Part shown: positions 43,698 to 53,111 of the stretch, piece after piece
Numbering within the stretch: position 1 is the stretch's first letter
How the letters are laid out: each line of letters begins with the position of its first letter
Source of the DNA: Sphingomonas sp.
Lineage (GTDB): Bacteria; Pseudomonadota; Alphaproteobacteria; Sphingomonadales; Sphingomonadaceae
Direction of reading: 5' to 3'
Assembly: GCA_019635535.1 (NCBI GenBank)
Contig: JAHBZH010000001.1
Span: 2,632,995-2,696,994, forward strand
Length of the DNA stretch: 64,000 nt
The notes under the pieces: model-generated
What the model was told of the DNA's origin: nothing
The model's database searches: none
Seen by the model: only the letters and a program-made list of their open reading frames with translations
Made by a program: the position numbers and the translations under genes

Positions 43698-44917
43698 GCT
43701 TCACCCTCGCCGAGGCGCGCGCCGCCGATGCCGCCGACCCGCTGCGCGCCTGGCGCGACCGCTTCGATCTGCCCGAAGACGTCATCTATCTCGACGGCAA
43801 TTCGCTCGGCCCCCTGCCCCGCGCCACCGCCGCCCGCCAGCAGGAGCTGGTGACGAAGGAATGGGGCGAAGGGCTGATCCGGAGCTGGAACAGCCATGAC
43901 TGGATCGGCGCGCCGCAGCGGATCGGGACGAAGATCGCGCCGCTGATCGGGGCGAAGCCGCACGAGGTGATCGTCGCCGATTCGACCTCGGTGAACATCT
44001 TCAAGCTGCTCGTCGCCGCCGCGCGCCTCTCAAATCGCCGCACCATCCTCTCCGAAAGCGGCAATTTCCATACGGACCTGCATATCGCCGCCGGCATGGC
44101 GGCGCTGACCGGCATGACCCTCGACATCGCTCCGCGCGGCGAGATCGAGCGGCGGATCGGCGCCGACACCAATCTCCTGCTGCTCACCCATGTCCATTAC
44201 AAGACGGCCGAGCGCTTCGACATGGCGGCGCTCACCGCCCGCGCCCGCGATACCGGCGCCCGTGTCGTCTGGGACCTGAGCCACAGTGCCGGCGCGGTGC
44301 CGGTCCATCTGAACGACAGCGGCGCGGAGCTGGCCGTCGGCTGCGGCTACAAATATCTGAACGGCGGCCCCGGCGCGCCGGCCTTCCTCTATGTCGCCGA
44401 GCATCTGCAGGACCAGCTCGCCACTCCGCTGACCGGTTGGATGGGCCATGCCCGGCCCTTCGCCTTCACCGACGATTACCAGCCGGCGGCGGGCATTTCC
44501 CGCTTCCTTGCCGGCACGCCGCCGATCCTGGGCATCGCCGCGCTGGAGAGCGGGCTCGCCACGTTCGACGGGCTGACGATGGAGCGGGTCTGGTCCAAGT
44601 CCCGCGCTTTGTTCGACGTCTTCCACGCGCTGATGGAGCAACGCTGCCCGGAGCTCGCCTGCATCACTCCGCGTGGCGAGGAGCAGCGGGGCAGCCACAT
44701 CTCCTTCGCCCATCCCCACGCCTTCGAAATCTGCCAGGCGCTGATCGCCGGCGGCGTGATCGGCGATTTCCGCGCGCCCGACGTGCTGCGCTTCGGCCTC
44801 ACCCCGCTCTATCTCGGTTTCGAGGACATCTGGGAGGGTGTGGAGAAACTGGCGCGGATCATGGAAATCGAGAGCTGGCGGGCACCGGAATATGCGGTGC
44901 GCGGCAAGGTGACGTAA
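43694..44917 (+). CDS. kynU: Kynureninase
   Basis: 407 aa PLP enzyme. IYLDGNSLGPLP at the N terminus, FHTDLHIAAG, VVWDLSHSAGAVPV and the PLP lysine in CGYKYLNGGPGAPAF. It cleaves kynurenine to anthranilate and alanine. It forms an overlapping pair with the formamidase-like gene, so the pair covers two consecutive steps of tryptophan breakdown. Tryptophan dioxygenase is not in the window. Confidence 0.95.
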   Translation: MSFTLAEARAADAADPLRAWRDRFDLPEDVIYLDGNSLGPLPRATAARQQELVTKEWGEGLIRSWNSHDWIGAPQRIGTKIAPLIGAKPHEVIVADSTSVNIFKLLVAAARLSNRRTILSESGNFHTDLHIAAGMAALTGMTLDIAPRGEIERRIGADTNLLLLTHVHYKTAERFDMAALTARARDTGARVVWDLSHSAGAVPVHLNDSGAELAVGCGYKYLNGGPGAPAFLYVAEHLQDQLATPLTGWMGHARPFAFTDDYQPAAGISRFLAGTPPILGIAALESGLATFDGLTMERVWSKSRALFDVFHALMEQRCPELACITPRGEEQRGSHISFAHPHAFEICQALIAGGVIGDFRAPDVLRFGLTPLYLGFEDIWEGVEKLARIMEIESWRAPEYAVRGKVT

Positions 44918-45013
44918 GGCAAGTTTGCCCTTCGCCAAGTGCTCCTATATAGGCGCCGTCTTTCCACGGCCCGGCAACGGGCTCCCCCACGCGCAGCCGG
45001 AGGCCCTCGCCCC

Positions 45014-45793
45014 ATGTCCCGCCGCCGCCAGATCTACGAAGGCAAGGCCAAGATCCTCTATGAGGGTCCGGAGCCGGGCACGCTGATCCAGTATTTCAAG
45101 GACGACGCGACCGCCTTCAACGCGCAGAAGAAGGGGCAGATCGCCGGCAAGGGCGTGCTCAACAACCGCATCTCCGAGCATATCTTCACGCTGCTCGGCA
45201 CGATCGGCGTGCCGACTCACTTCATCCGCCGGCTCAACATGCGCGAGCAGCTCATCCGTCAGGTCGAGATCGTGCCGATCGAGGTGGTGGTGCGCAATGT
45301 CGCCGCCGGCTCGCTGTCGACGCGGCTCGGCATTGAGGAAGGCACCCAGCTCCCGCGCACGATCATCGAATATTATTACAAGGACGATGCGCTCGGCGAT
45401 CCCCTGGTCGCCGACGAGCATATCGCCTGCTTCGGCTGGGCCAGCCAGGAAGAGATGAACGACATCGCCGACATGGCGATCCGCGTGAACGACTTCCTGT
45501 GCGGCCTGTTCGCGGCGATCGGCATCCGGCTGGTGGATTTCAAACTGGAATTCGGCCGGCTCTGGGAAAACGATTTCGCCCGCGTCATCCTGGCCGACGA
45601 GATCAGCCCGGACGGCTGCCGGCTGTGGGACATGGCTTCGGGCGAGAAGCTCGACAAGGACCGGTTCCGCCGCGACCTGGGCGGCGAGGCGGAGGCCTAT
45701 CAGGAAGTCGCCCGGCGCCTCGGCCTGATGCCGGAAGGCGAGGCCAGCGCGGTCCTGGACCTCGCCGAGCACCGCCAGAAGCGGGGCAAGTAG
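45014..45793 (+). CDS. purC: Phosphoribosylaminoimidazole-succinocarboxamide synthase
   Basis: 259 aa. [40 protein letters not shown] and [12 protein letters not shown] are diagnostic. It joins CAIR and aspartate in step eight of purine synthesis. It is about 26 kb from purS-purQ, unlike the clustered arrangement in many Alphaproteobacteria. A terminator follows at 45830-45866. Confidence 0.96.
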   Translation: MSRRRQIYEGKAKILYEGPEPGTLIQYFKDDATAFNAQKKGQIAGKGVLNNRISEHIFTLLGTIGVPTHFIRRLNMREQLIRQVEIVPIEVVVRNVAAGSLSTRLGIEEGTQLPRTIIEYYYKDDALGDPLVADEHIACFGWASQEEMNDIADMAIRVNDFLCGLFAAIGIRLVDFKLEFGRLWENDFARVILADEISPDGCRLWDMASGEKLDKDRFRRDLGGEAEAYQEVARRLGLMPEGEASAVLDLAEHRQKRGK

Positions 45794-45829
45794 GCACGCG
45801 GCCTTCCCGTCTTTGGGCAGGAAACGAAA

Positions 45830-45866
45830 AAGGCCCCGTCCTACTGCGAGAACGGGGCCCTTCTTT
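45830..45866. terminator. Bidirectional hairpin terminator after purC
   Basis: AAGGCCCCGT, loop, ACGGGGCCCTT with T-rich flank (CTTCTTTC) on + and A-rich (CGAAAAAGG) on the other side, so it can stop both purC and the convergent M23 peptidase gene. Confidence 0.75.
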
Positions 45867-45896
45867 CAGGCTCTCCCTAGCCCTGTTTCGTGACGC

Positions 45897-47039
45897 TCAG
45901 CGCGATCCGCCGACCGGGCCGCCGATCGCCATCGCCGGCACGGGGCGCTCGCGATCGACCCGCTCCTGCAACGCGAGCAGCGTCTCGTTGGACTGCATGA
46001 AGGGGATCGGATTGACGGCGCGGCCGTCGATGCGGACTTCGTAGTGGAGGTGGCTGCCGGTCGAGCGGCCCGTCGAGCCCATCAGGCCGATCAGATCGCC
46101 GCGCCGGACGCGCTGGCCCGGCTGGGCGATCAGGCGCGACAGGTGGCCGTAGCGGGTCTGGATGCCCTGGCCGTGATTGATCTCGACCAGATTGCCGTAG
46201 CCGCCGCGATTATATTCGGAACGCTGAACGATGCCGTCGGCGGTGGCGTAGATCGGCGTGCCGACCGGGCCGGCGAGATCGATGCCGCCATGCATGGCGG
46301 CGCGGCCGCGAAAGGGATCGGAGCGGACGCCGAAAGCACTGGTGAAGCGGATCGAATCACGCACCGGACGGGCGGAGGGAATGGCGACCACGCCCTGCTC
46401 GAGCTGCTCCAGCCGGCGCCAGCTCGTGAACAGCTCGCGGAACTGCGGATCGGCGCTGTCGACCTCCTCGAGCGGGCCGCCGACGCCGCCGCGAGCGCGG
46501 TGGAAACGGGCCGGATTGAGGCCCAGCTCGCGCACCGCCTGGGCGGTCTCGCGATAGCGGGCCTGATTGGCGTGCTTGGCCTGCTCGGCCAGCTCATGCT
46601 GCCGGCCCTCAATGCCGGCATAGGCTTCGGCCAGCGGATTGTCCGGGGTCTCGCCGGTTTCCGGCAGCAGCGTCGCGAGCGTATCGGCATCGGCCTCGCC
46701 CGACAGCATCTGCGCGAGGAAGGCCTGACGGCGCTCCAGCAGGGCCGCATGATCCTGGGTCCGGGCGCGCATCTCGGCGAGGTCGGCCTCCATCTGCGCG
46801 ACCTGGCTCTGCATCCGCGCCACGTCGCCGTTCATCGCGGCGATCGCCTGGAAGGTCGCGAAAGCGGACCAGGCCAAAACGACAATGGCGGCGAAAGCCG
46901 CCGCCATCTGCACCCGCGCGCCGATCGTGAAACGGCGCAGGCTCTTGCCATCGTGAAGGAAAATGTCACGCGGCTTGAAGATGTCACGGAACCTCGCGGC
47001 GATCCCAGCGTTGGCCGTGACAGTCGAATTCGTCATCAT
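45897..47039 (-). CDS. M23 family metallopeptidase (membrane-anchored murein hydrolase type)
   Basis: 380 aa (379 from Met2). Basic N terminus, one membrane anchor (VQMAAAFAAIVVLAWSAFATF), a coiled coil (about 70-115) and a C-terminal LytM/M23 domain with the zinc motifs MHGGIDLAG (HxxxD) and SHLHYEVRIDG (HxH). All metal ligands are present, so it is likely active on peptidoglycan crosslinks. It is the sphingomonad relative of coiled-coil M23 proteins such as those acting in division and growth. Confidence 0.9.
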   Translation of the reverse strand: MMTNSTVTANAGIAARFRDIFKPRDIFLHDGKSLRRFTIGARVQMAAAFAAIVVLAWSAFATFQAIAAMNGDVARMQSQVAQMEADLAEMRARTQDHAALLERRQAFLAQMLSGEADADTLATLLPETGETPDNPLAEAYAGIEGRQHELAEQAKHANQARYRETAQAVRELGLNPARFHRARGGVGGPLEEVDSADPQFRELFTSWRRLEQLEQGVVAIPSARPVRDSIRFTSAFGVRSDPFRGRAAMHGGIDLAGPVGTPIYATADGIVQRSEYNRGGYGNLVEINHGQGIQTRYGHLSRLIAQPGQRVRRGDLIGLMGSTGRSTGSHLHYEVRIDGRAVNPIPFMQSNETLLALQERVDRERPVPAMAIGGPVGGSR

Positions 47040-47164
47040 CTTCCCCGGTCGGCCCGTCCACCCGGGCCGGCTCGGCCACGCTCGGCGACCGCGTTGAAAT
47101 CATGGGCAACCGCCCCGCTACAGACGCCGGAAGGTGCCCACCCCAAGCGTGTGGCCGGAGAATG

Positions 47165-47968
47165 TTAATGAAAGTCGGAGGCGGCAAGCCCGTGATGGTA
47201 ATCGCGGGACAAACCGGCTTCGTCGCGCGCTGAGTCGTTGAACGGCGGCTTAACGGCGCCCCGAAAATGTCGCCGAACCAATTCATGCCAGTGCGGAACC
47301 GGCACGAATCCCGCAGATTCGCAGCCATATGAGAACCAGCGCGTGCCCGCCGCGACGTGGCGGATTTCGTCGCGATAGATGCGGGTCAGGATCGCGGCGG
47401 AGCGGTTGTCCCCCGCTCGCTCGAAGCTGGCCACCGTGGCGGGCGTCACGTCCAGCCCCCGCGCCTCCAGCACCATCGGCACGACGGCGAGCCGGGCGAG
47501 GAGATCGTGCGCGGTTTCGGTCGCCGCCTCCCACAACCCGTCATGCGCCGGCAGCGCGCCGTAATGCGACCCCAGCGCCCGCAGCCGCCGGTCGAGCAGG
47601 GCGAAGTGCATCGCCTCGTCCGCGCCCACCCCGATCCAGTCGTCGACGAAGGCGAGCGGCAGGCCGGCGCCGAACCGCCCGGCCATGTCGAAGGCAAGGT
47701 CGATCGCGCCGAACTCGATATGGGCGAGCGCATGGAGCAGCGCGATCCGGCTGCGCACCGATCCCGCCTTGCCGCGCTTCGGCATCCGGTTGGGCGGCAG
47801 CAATTCGGGGCAAGCGGGCCGCGCCGGCCGATCGGGCATCGCCGCGTCGAAGCGGTGCGCCAGATCGCCGCGCCGCCACGCGCGCGCCGCCGCCCGCGCC
47901 GCCTTCACCTTCGCGGCCGGCGCCGCCGCCAGCAGCACATCCCGGCAGGCCTCGGCGATGCTCGTCAT
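47165..47968 (-). CDS. DUF455 family ferritin-like protein
   Basis: 267 aa. The ferritin-like helices are seen as [40 protein letters not shown] and [14 protein letters not shown], giving the Glu/His ligands for a di-iron site (ExxH twice). A 5' basic region (MPKRGKAGS) precedes it. Some related di-iron proteins act on tRNA or sulfur species, but this one is not characterised. Head-to-head with purT, with 42 bases between starts. Confidence 0.82.
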   Translation of the reverse strand: MTSIAEACRDVLLAAAPAAKVKAARAAARAWRRGDLAHRFDAAMPDRPARPACPELLPPNRMPKRGKAGSVRSRIALLHALAHIEFGAIDLAFDMAGRFGAGLPLAFVDDWIGVGADEAMHFALLDRRLRALGSHYGALPAHDGLWEAATETAHDLLARLAVVPMVLEARGLDVTPATVASFERAGDNRSAAILTRIYRDEIRHVAAGTRWFSYGCESAGFVPVPHWHELVRRHFRGAVKPPFNDSARDEAGLSRDYHHGLAASDFH

Positions 47969-48010
47969 GCCTCTTCCCTCGTCACGCCGGGCGCTGTACC
48001 CGGCTCGGCC

Positions 48011-49180
48011 ATGACTTTCACCGCCAAAATCCTCCTGCTGGGCTCGGGCGAGCTGGGCCGCGAGTTCGTCATCTCCGCCAAGCGGCTCGGGGCGCAGGTC
48101 GTCGCCTGCGATTCCTATGCGGGGGCGCCCGCCATGCAGGTCGCCGACGCCTGCGAGGTCTTCTCCATGCTCGACGCGGCGGCGCTGCGCGCGGCGGTCG
48201 AGACGCATCGGCCGGACTATATCGTGCCGGAGATCGAGGCGATCCGCACCGAGGAGCTGGTCGCGCTGGAGGCGGAGGGCTGGCATGTCGTGCCTTCGGC
48301 GCGCGCCACCCAGATGACGATGAACCGCGACGCGATCCGCGCGCTCGCCGCCGAGACTCTGGGCCTGCGCACCTCGCGCTACCGCTTCGCCGAGAGCCTG
48401 GACGAAGTGCGTGCCGGGGCGGATCACACCGGCCTGCCCTGCGTCATCAAGCCGGTCATGTCCTCGTCCGGCAAGGGCCAGTCCACGGTGCGCGACGCGG
48501 CGGAGCTGGAAGCGGCGTGGGGCTATGCCGTCGCCAACATGCGCGGCGACCGGCCCCGGGTGATCGTCGAGGAGTTCGTCGATTTCGATTACGAGATCAC
48601 CCTGCTGACCGTCCGTACCCGCGACGGCGTGCTGTTCTGCCCGCCGATCGGCCATCGGCAGGAACGCGGCGACTATCAGGAAAGCTGGCAGCCGATGGCG
48701 ATGTCCGATGCCGCGCTGGCCCAAGCGCAGGAGATGGCGCGCAAGGTGGTCGACGATCTCGGCGGCCACGGCATTTTCGGTGTCGAATTCTTCGTGAAGG
48801 GCGAAGAGGCGATCTTCTCGGAGCTGTCGCCCCGTCCGCACGACACCGGCATGGTTACGCTGATCTCGCAAAATCTGAGCGAATTCGATCTCCACGCCCG
48901 CGCGATCCTGGGCCTGCCGATCCCGGCAATCCGGCTCCACGGCGCCTCCGCCTCGGCGGTGATCCTGGCCGATCGAAACGCCGACGGCTTCACTTATGAA
49001 GGGCTGGCGAACGCCCTGGCGCCGGGCGGGGCCGACGCAGTGGACGTCCGCATTTTCGGCAAGCCGGTCACGCGGCCGTATCGGCGCATGGGCGTGGCGC
49101 TGGCGCGGTCGAGCGATACGCAAGCCGCGCGGCGAGCGGCCGCCGAAGCGGCCGCGCAGGTGCGCATCGTCTATTCCTGA
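48011..49180 (+). CDS. purT: Phosphoribosylglycinamide formyltransferase 2 (formate-dependent)
   Basis: 389 aa, ATP-grasp enzyme. [22 protein letters not shown], then the grasp domain ([38 protein letters not shown]). It uses formate and ATP to formylate GAR, bypassing the folate-dependent PurN. Together with purSQ and purC the window holds three scattered purine loci. It overlaps the convergent minus-strand gene by 10 bases. Confidence 0.95.
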   Translation: MTFTAKILLLGSGELGREFVISAKRLGAQVVACDSYAGAPAMQVADACEVFSMLDAAALRAAVETHRPDYIVPEIEAIRTEELVALEAEGWHVVPSARATQMTMNRDAIRALAAETLGLRTSRYRFAESLDEVRAGADHTGLPCVIKPVMSSSGKGQSTVRDAAELEAAWGYAVANMRGDRPRVIVEEFVDFDYEITLLTVRTRDGVLFCPPIGHRQERGDYQESWQPMAMSDAALAQAQEMARKVVDDLGGHGIFGVEFFVKGEEAIFSELSPRPHDTGMVTLISQNLSEFDLHARAILGLPIPAIRLHGASASAVILADRNADGFTYEGLANALAPGGADAVDVRIFGKPVTRPYRRMGVALARSSDTQAARRAAAEAAAQVRIVYS

Positions 49181-49671
49181 TCGTCGTCGGCAACCGCATC
49201 TTCGACCAAAAGCGGCTCGGCGGGCGCGGGCTTGCGCGCATCCGCATCGGCCTTGGCGAAAGCGTCGTCGATCGCCGTGCGCGCGGCACGCTGCGCCTCG
49301 GCCAGTTCTTCGCGGCTGCCGAAATAGGGAACGTGCGCGGAATAGCCGCCGTCTTCATCGCACGCCTCGCCACACGCCACGGTCCGGGCCATTTCGCCGG
49401 CATCCCATCCGTAGAGCTCGCCATAGCTCGGCGTCTGGCGTGCCAGGGTGGCCGGATAAGGGGCCTCGGGCGCAACCCTCGGGCGCGGCGCGGCTGGCGT
49501 CGCGTAATAAGCCGGATTGATCCCTTCGACGGCGGCATTGCCGAGATTGACGCCGGCCAGCACGGCCAGCAACAGGCCGCCGCCGACACCGGCCAGGACA
49601 TAGGGACGCGTCATCCATGCGACAACGGGCCGGCGACCGCGGCGTTCCCGGACGCGGCGGGGGGTGCTCAC
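49171..49671 (-). CDS. Membrane-anchored protein of unknown function
   Basis: 166 aa from a GTG that overlaps the peroxiredoxin stop. An Arg-rich cytosolic start ([17 protein letters not shown]), a single membrane helix ([23 protein letters not shown]) and a long polar tail with a [11 protein letters not shown] element and acidic C terminus. Likely a periplasm-facing accessory protein. No family recognised; coupling to the peroxiredoxin suggests shared expression. Confidence 0.6.
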   Translation of the reverse strand: MSTPRRVRERRGRRPVVAWMTRPYVLAGVGGGLLLAVLAGVNLGNAAVEGINPAYYATPAAPRPRVAPEAPYPATLARQTPSYGELYGWDAGEMARTVACGEACDEDGGYSAHVPYFGSREELAEAQRAARTAIDDAFAKADADARKPAPAEPLLVEDAVADDDQE

Positions 49672-50132
49672 GGCAGCTCCCTCGCGGCCTCCAGCACCGT
49701 CTCGGCATGGCCGGGCACCTTCACCTTGCGCCAGATGCGCGCGATCGTCCCGTCGCGGTCGATCAGGAAGGTCGCCCGGTCGATCCCCATATATTTGCGG
49801 CCGTAGAGGCTTTTTTCGACCCAGGTGCCGAACGCCTCGCAGGCGGTGCCGTCCTCGTCGCTGGCGAGGCGGACCTTGAGGCCGTGCTTGTCGGTGAACT
49901 TGCGGTGCTTGGCCGGGCTGTCCTTCGAAACGCCGAGAATCCACGTCCCCTGCTTTTCGAATTCTCCGGCAAGCGCGCTGAAATCCAATGCTTCGCGGGT
50001 GCAGCCCGTCGTATCGTCTTTCGGATAGAAATAGAGGATCAGCTTGTGCCCCCTGAAATCGGCCGGGCTCACCGTTTCGCCAGCCATGCCGCCCAGCTTC
50101 ACGTCCGGCACCAGATCGCCTTCACGCAACAT
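49668..50132 (-). CDS. bcp: Thioredoxin-dependent thiol peroxidase (Bcp/PrxQ type)
   Basis: 154 aa. LILYFYPKDDTTGCTREALDF contains the peroxidatic Cys. The resolving Cys that follows five residues later in E. coli Bcp is absent (REALDF), so this is a one-Cys form that would need an external thiol. It reduces organic hydroperoxides. Its ATG overlaps the glnE stop by 11 bases and its stop overlaps the start of the next small gene. Confidence 0.93.
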   Translation of the reverse strand: MLREGDLVPDVKLGGMAGETVSPADFRGHKLILYFYPKDDTTGCTREALDFSALAGEFEKQGTWILGVSKDSPAKHRKFTDKHGLKVRLASDEDGTACEAFGTWVEKSLYGRKYMGIDRATFLIDRDGTIARIWRKVKVPGHAETVLEAARELP

Positions 50133-52902
50133 GTTCAGCCTCCTCGCCGGCGACCGCGCGCCACAACGCGCCAATGGTCTGCCGTGCGCGATCGTGCGCG
50201 GCAAGCAGTTCCTGCCAGTTCTCCAGCCCGCACGCCCTCGCGACAAGCTGATGCGAGGCGGCGGCAGGCTCGGCGGAATCGGGCGCCACCAGCCGCAACA
50301 CGACCAGCATCCGGGTGAGCAGCCGCCATGCATCGCTTATGCCCTCCGGCACGAGTCCGGCTGCGGCCAACGCGTCGATCGCCGCGCCCGCATCGGTGTG
50401 CAGCCCCTCCCCATGGACGAGCTGGAGCACCTGCATGGCGAATTCCAGATCGACAAGCCCGCCTTCCCCCAGCTTGATGTCGAACGGACCTCTGGGCTGC
50501 TTGTGCCGCGCGATCTCGATGCGCATCCGCACGGCAGCGGCGCGGACGGTGGCGGGATCGCGATCCATCCGCAGGATACCACCGATCGTGCGATCCAGCG
50601 CCTGGCAAGCGTCCACCGGGCCGTAAAGCGGCCGCGCCCGGGTCAACGCCATATGCTCGAAGGTCCAGGCTTTGTCGCGCTGATAGTCCCCGAAGCTCGC
50701 CGCCGAAATGGCGAGCAGGCCGTCCGCGCCAGAGGGGCGCAACCGGGTGTCGACATCGTAGAGCGGCCCGGCCGCGGTCGGCACGCTGAGTGCGGCGGTG
50801 ACGCGCGGCGCGAGGCGGTTGAAATAATCGGTGGCGCGCAGCGGCCGGGGTCCATCCGATTCCGCTTCGTGGCTGCCGCTGAACAGGTAGATGAGATCGA
50901 GATCGGAGGCGTGGGTGAGCGCACCGCCGCCGAGCCGGCCGAGGCCGAGGATCATCAGCTCAGCGCCCGGCACGCGGCCATGCGTCTTTTCGAACTCCGC
51001 GATCGCGGCATCGGCGAGCACCCCGATCGCCGCCTCGGCAACTCGCGCATAACCGCGCGCCGCATCGATCGGATCGGTCCGCGCCAGCACGATCTGGGCA
51101 CCGAGCGCGAAGCGTGCCTCGTTGACGCTGCGCCGGACGCGATCGAGGAAGAGCTGATAGTCCTCGTCCGCCCGGTCCGACCGGGCGAAACGCGCCGCCA
51201 GCGCGTCCACGCCCCTGGCCGGCGCGAAAGCGCTGGCGTCGATCAGCCCGTCGAGCAATTCGGGCCGCCGCGCCAGTTGGTCGGCGAGCGCCGGCGCGTG
51301 GCTCAAAATGGCGCCGAGATGCTGGGTGAGCCCGGGCCGCGCCTCCAGCAACCGATAGAGGTTGATTCCGCTGGGGAGCTTCTCCACCACATCGTCGAAG
51401 CGGTTCATCGCCCGCATCGGATCGGGTGCGTCGGCGAAGGCGTCGATCAGCACCGGCAGCATCGCCTCGAACGCCTCGACCGCCGCCGGCGTCCTGAGCG
51501 AGCGCGCCTTGCCGGAGCGCCAACCTTCGATCCGCGCCCGTGCCGCCCCGGCTTCTGCGAAACCCGCCTCGGCCAGGCTCGTCTCCAGCGAGTCCGGATC
51601 GGACGGCAGCCGGCGTTCGCCCGCGTCGCCGAGCGCGTCATAGGCGGCGCCGACCCGCTCGACATGGGGTGCGATCAGGTCGAGCAGCGCGGCGCCGTCG
51701 TCCAGACCGTGCAGCCGCGCGACATTGTCCAGCGCCTCGGCATCGCGAGGCAGGCTGTGCGTCTGGCGATCGTCGACCATCTGGAGGCGATGCTCGATCG
51801 TGCGCAGCAGCGGATAAGCCGCGGCGAGTGCCCCGGTTTCCGCCGCCTCGATCCGCCCGGCGGCCGCCAGCGCCGCCAACGCCGCCAGCGTGTCGGGCGT
51901 GCGCAAGCCCGGCTCGCGGCCGCCATGGATGAGCTGGTGGATCTGGACGAAGAACTCGATCTCTCGAATGCCGCCGCGTCCGCGCTTCAGATCGTAGCCC
52001 GGCCCGAATGTCTGCCCTTGCGCATAATGGTCGCGGATGCGCCGCGTCATCGCCTGAATCTCGCCGATCGCGCCGAAATCGAGGCTGCGGCGCCAGACGA
52101 AGGGATGGATCGCGTCGAGGAAATAGCGGCCCAGCACGGGATCGCCCGCGGCCTGGCGGGCGCGGATGAAGGCGGCGCGCTCCCAAGGGAGGGCCGAGGA
52201 TTCGTAATAGCCGATCGCAGCATCCACCGGCAGCGCGATCGGCGTCACCTCGGGCGAGGGCCTGAGGCGCAGATCGACGCGGAAGGCATAACCGTCGCCG
52301 GTACGCTGCTGGACGATTTCGGTAAGCCGGTTGCCGATGCGGACCGCCGCCTGATCCGGCTCTTCGCGCGGCTTTCGCGGCAGGGTCGCGGGATCGTAGA
52401 CATAGATGAGATCCACGTCCGACGAATAATTGAGCTCGCGGCCGCCCAGCTTGCCAAGGGCGATCACAGCGAAGCCGCTTGGGCTCCCGTCCGGCGTGCG
52501 CTCCGCAATCGCCGCAGCCATCGCCCGTTCCAGCGTCCGATCGGCAAGATCGGACAGCGCGCCCGTCACTTCGCCCAAAGTCAGCGCGCCGGCGAGATCG
52601 CCGATGGCCAGCGCCAGCGCCAGCGCGCCGCGTTCGTGTCGCAGCGCCGCCAAGACGTCGGCCCCCGCCGCCGCCCGGGCAAGATCGAGCGCGGCGGCGA
52701 TATCGCCGGCCGCGAGCGCATCCGTTACCGCGGGATGGCGTTCGATCAGGAAGCGCAGGAAGGGCGAGTGAGCGCGTCCGCGCGCCAGCGCCGCACCGAA
52801 ATCGGTCTTCCGCGGCTCATGTGCGCCTGTCGCTTTCATGCCACAGTCGGCGGCCGCGTGATGTTCACGCTCCGCAACCTTTGCAACCCGAGCCCGCAAC
52901 AT
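50122..52902 (-). CDS. glnE: Bifunctional glutamine synthetase adenylyltransferase/deadenylase
   Basis: 926 aa (or 905 from Met22 at 52839; no clear ribosome site decides). Two nucleotidyltransferase domains, each with the GxDLIY motif: LGGRELNYSSDVDLIYVYD (about 150) and LGGGALTHASDLDLIYLF (about 640). They remove and add AMP on glutamine synthetase in response to PII and glutamine. Between them lies the helical linker. Upstream overlaps the divergent nepR promoter region, and bcp follows with an 11-base overlap. Confidence 0.94.
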   Translation of the reverse strand: MLRARVAKVAEREHHAAADCGMKATGAHEPRKTDFGAALARGRAHSPFLRFLIERHPAVTDALAAGDIAAALDLARAAAGADVLAALRHERGALALALAIGDLAGALTLGEVTGALSDLADRTLERAMAAAIAERTPDGSPSGFAVIALGKLGGRELNYSSDVDLIYVYDPATLPRKPREEPDQAAVRIGNRLTEIVQQRTGDGYAFRVDLRLRPSPEVTPIALPVDAAIGYYESSALPWERAAFIRARQAAGDPVLGRYFLDAIHPFVWRRSLDFGAIGEIQAMTRRIRDHYAQGQTFGPGYDLKRGRGGIREIEFFVQIHQLIHGGREPGLRTPDTLAALAALAAAGRIEAAETGALAAAYPLLRTIEHRLQMVDDRQTHSLPRDAEALDNVARLHGLDDGAALLDLIAPHVERVGAAYDALGDAGERRLPSDPDSLETSLAEAGFAEAGAARARIEGWRSGKARSLRTPAAVEAFEAMLPVLIDAFADAPDPMRAMNRFDDVVEKLPSGINLYRLLEARPGLTQHLGAILSHAPALADQLARRPELLDGLIDASAFAPARGVDALAARFARSDRADEDYQLFLDRVRRSVNEARFALGAQIVLARTDPIDAARGYARVAEAAIGVLADAAIAEFEKTHGRVPGAELMILGLGRLGGGALTHASDLDLIYLFSGSHEAESDGPRPLRATDYFNRLAPRVTAALSVPTAAGPLYDVDTRLRPSGADGLLAISAASFGDYQRDKAWTFEHMALTRARPLYGPVDACQALDRTIGGILRMDRDPATVRAAAVRMRIEIARHKQPRGPFDIKLGEGGLVDLEFAMQVLQLVHGEGLHTDAGAAIDALAAAGLVPEGISDAWRLLTRMLVVLRLVAPDSAEPAAASHQLVARACGLENWQELLAAHDRARQTIGALWRAVAGEEAEHVA

Positions 52903-52907
52903 ACGTT
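52883..52907 (+). promoter_or_regulatory. Candidate EcfG-type promoter for nepR (GCAAC-N16-CGTT)
   Basis: GCAAC at 52883-52887 and CGTT at 52904-52907, 16 bases apart. It differs in one base from the GGAAC-N16/17-CGTT consensus for the general stress response sigma factor. It lies 40 bases before the nepR ATG. It sits within the 5' end of divergent glnE. Confidence 0.45.
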
Positions 52908-52946
52908 AGGGCCAGCGTGGAAAAGGTGAATGCGAAAGATCTGGCC

Positions 52947-53096
52947 ATGAAGGGCGGTTCCCTCCGGCGCTTCGAGCGGGTGATCCCGCCGGCTGAACAT
53001 GCCGGCCTGGGCGCCGCCTTGCGCCGCGCCTTTCACATGAACGGCGAAACGCGTTCGCTCAAGCAGTTTGAGGACTTGCTCGCCCGGCTCGATTGA
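52947..53096 (+). CDS. nepR: Anti-sigma factor NepR
   Basis: 49 aa from the ATG (in-frame GTGs at 52917 and 52926 would give 59 or 56). The core GLGAALRRAFHMNGETRSLKQFEDLLARLD follows the NepR pattern of LR..Y......P.P..F..LL..L. NepR holds EcfG inactive until phosphorylated PhyR titrates it. It is convergent with ecfG, with 15 bases between the stops. PhyR is not in the window. Confidence 0.72.
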   Translation: MKGGSLRRFERVIPPAEHAGLGAALRRAFHMNGETRSLKQFEDLLARLD

Positions 53097-53111
53097 TCCG
53101 CGATCGACGGA

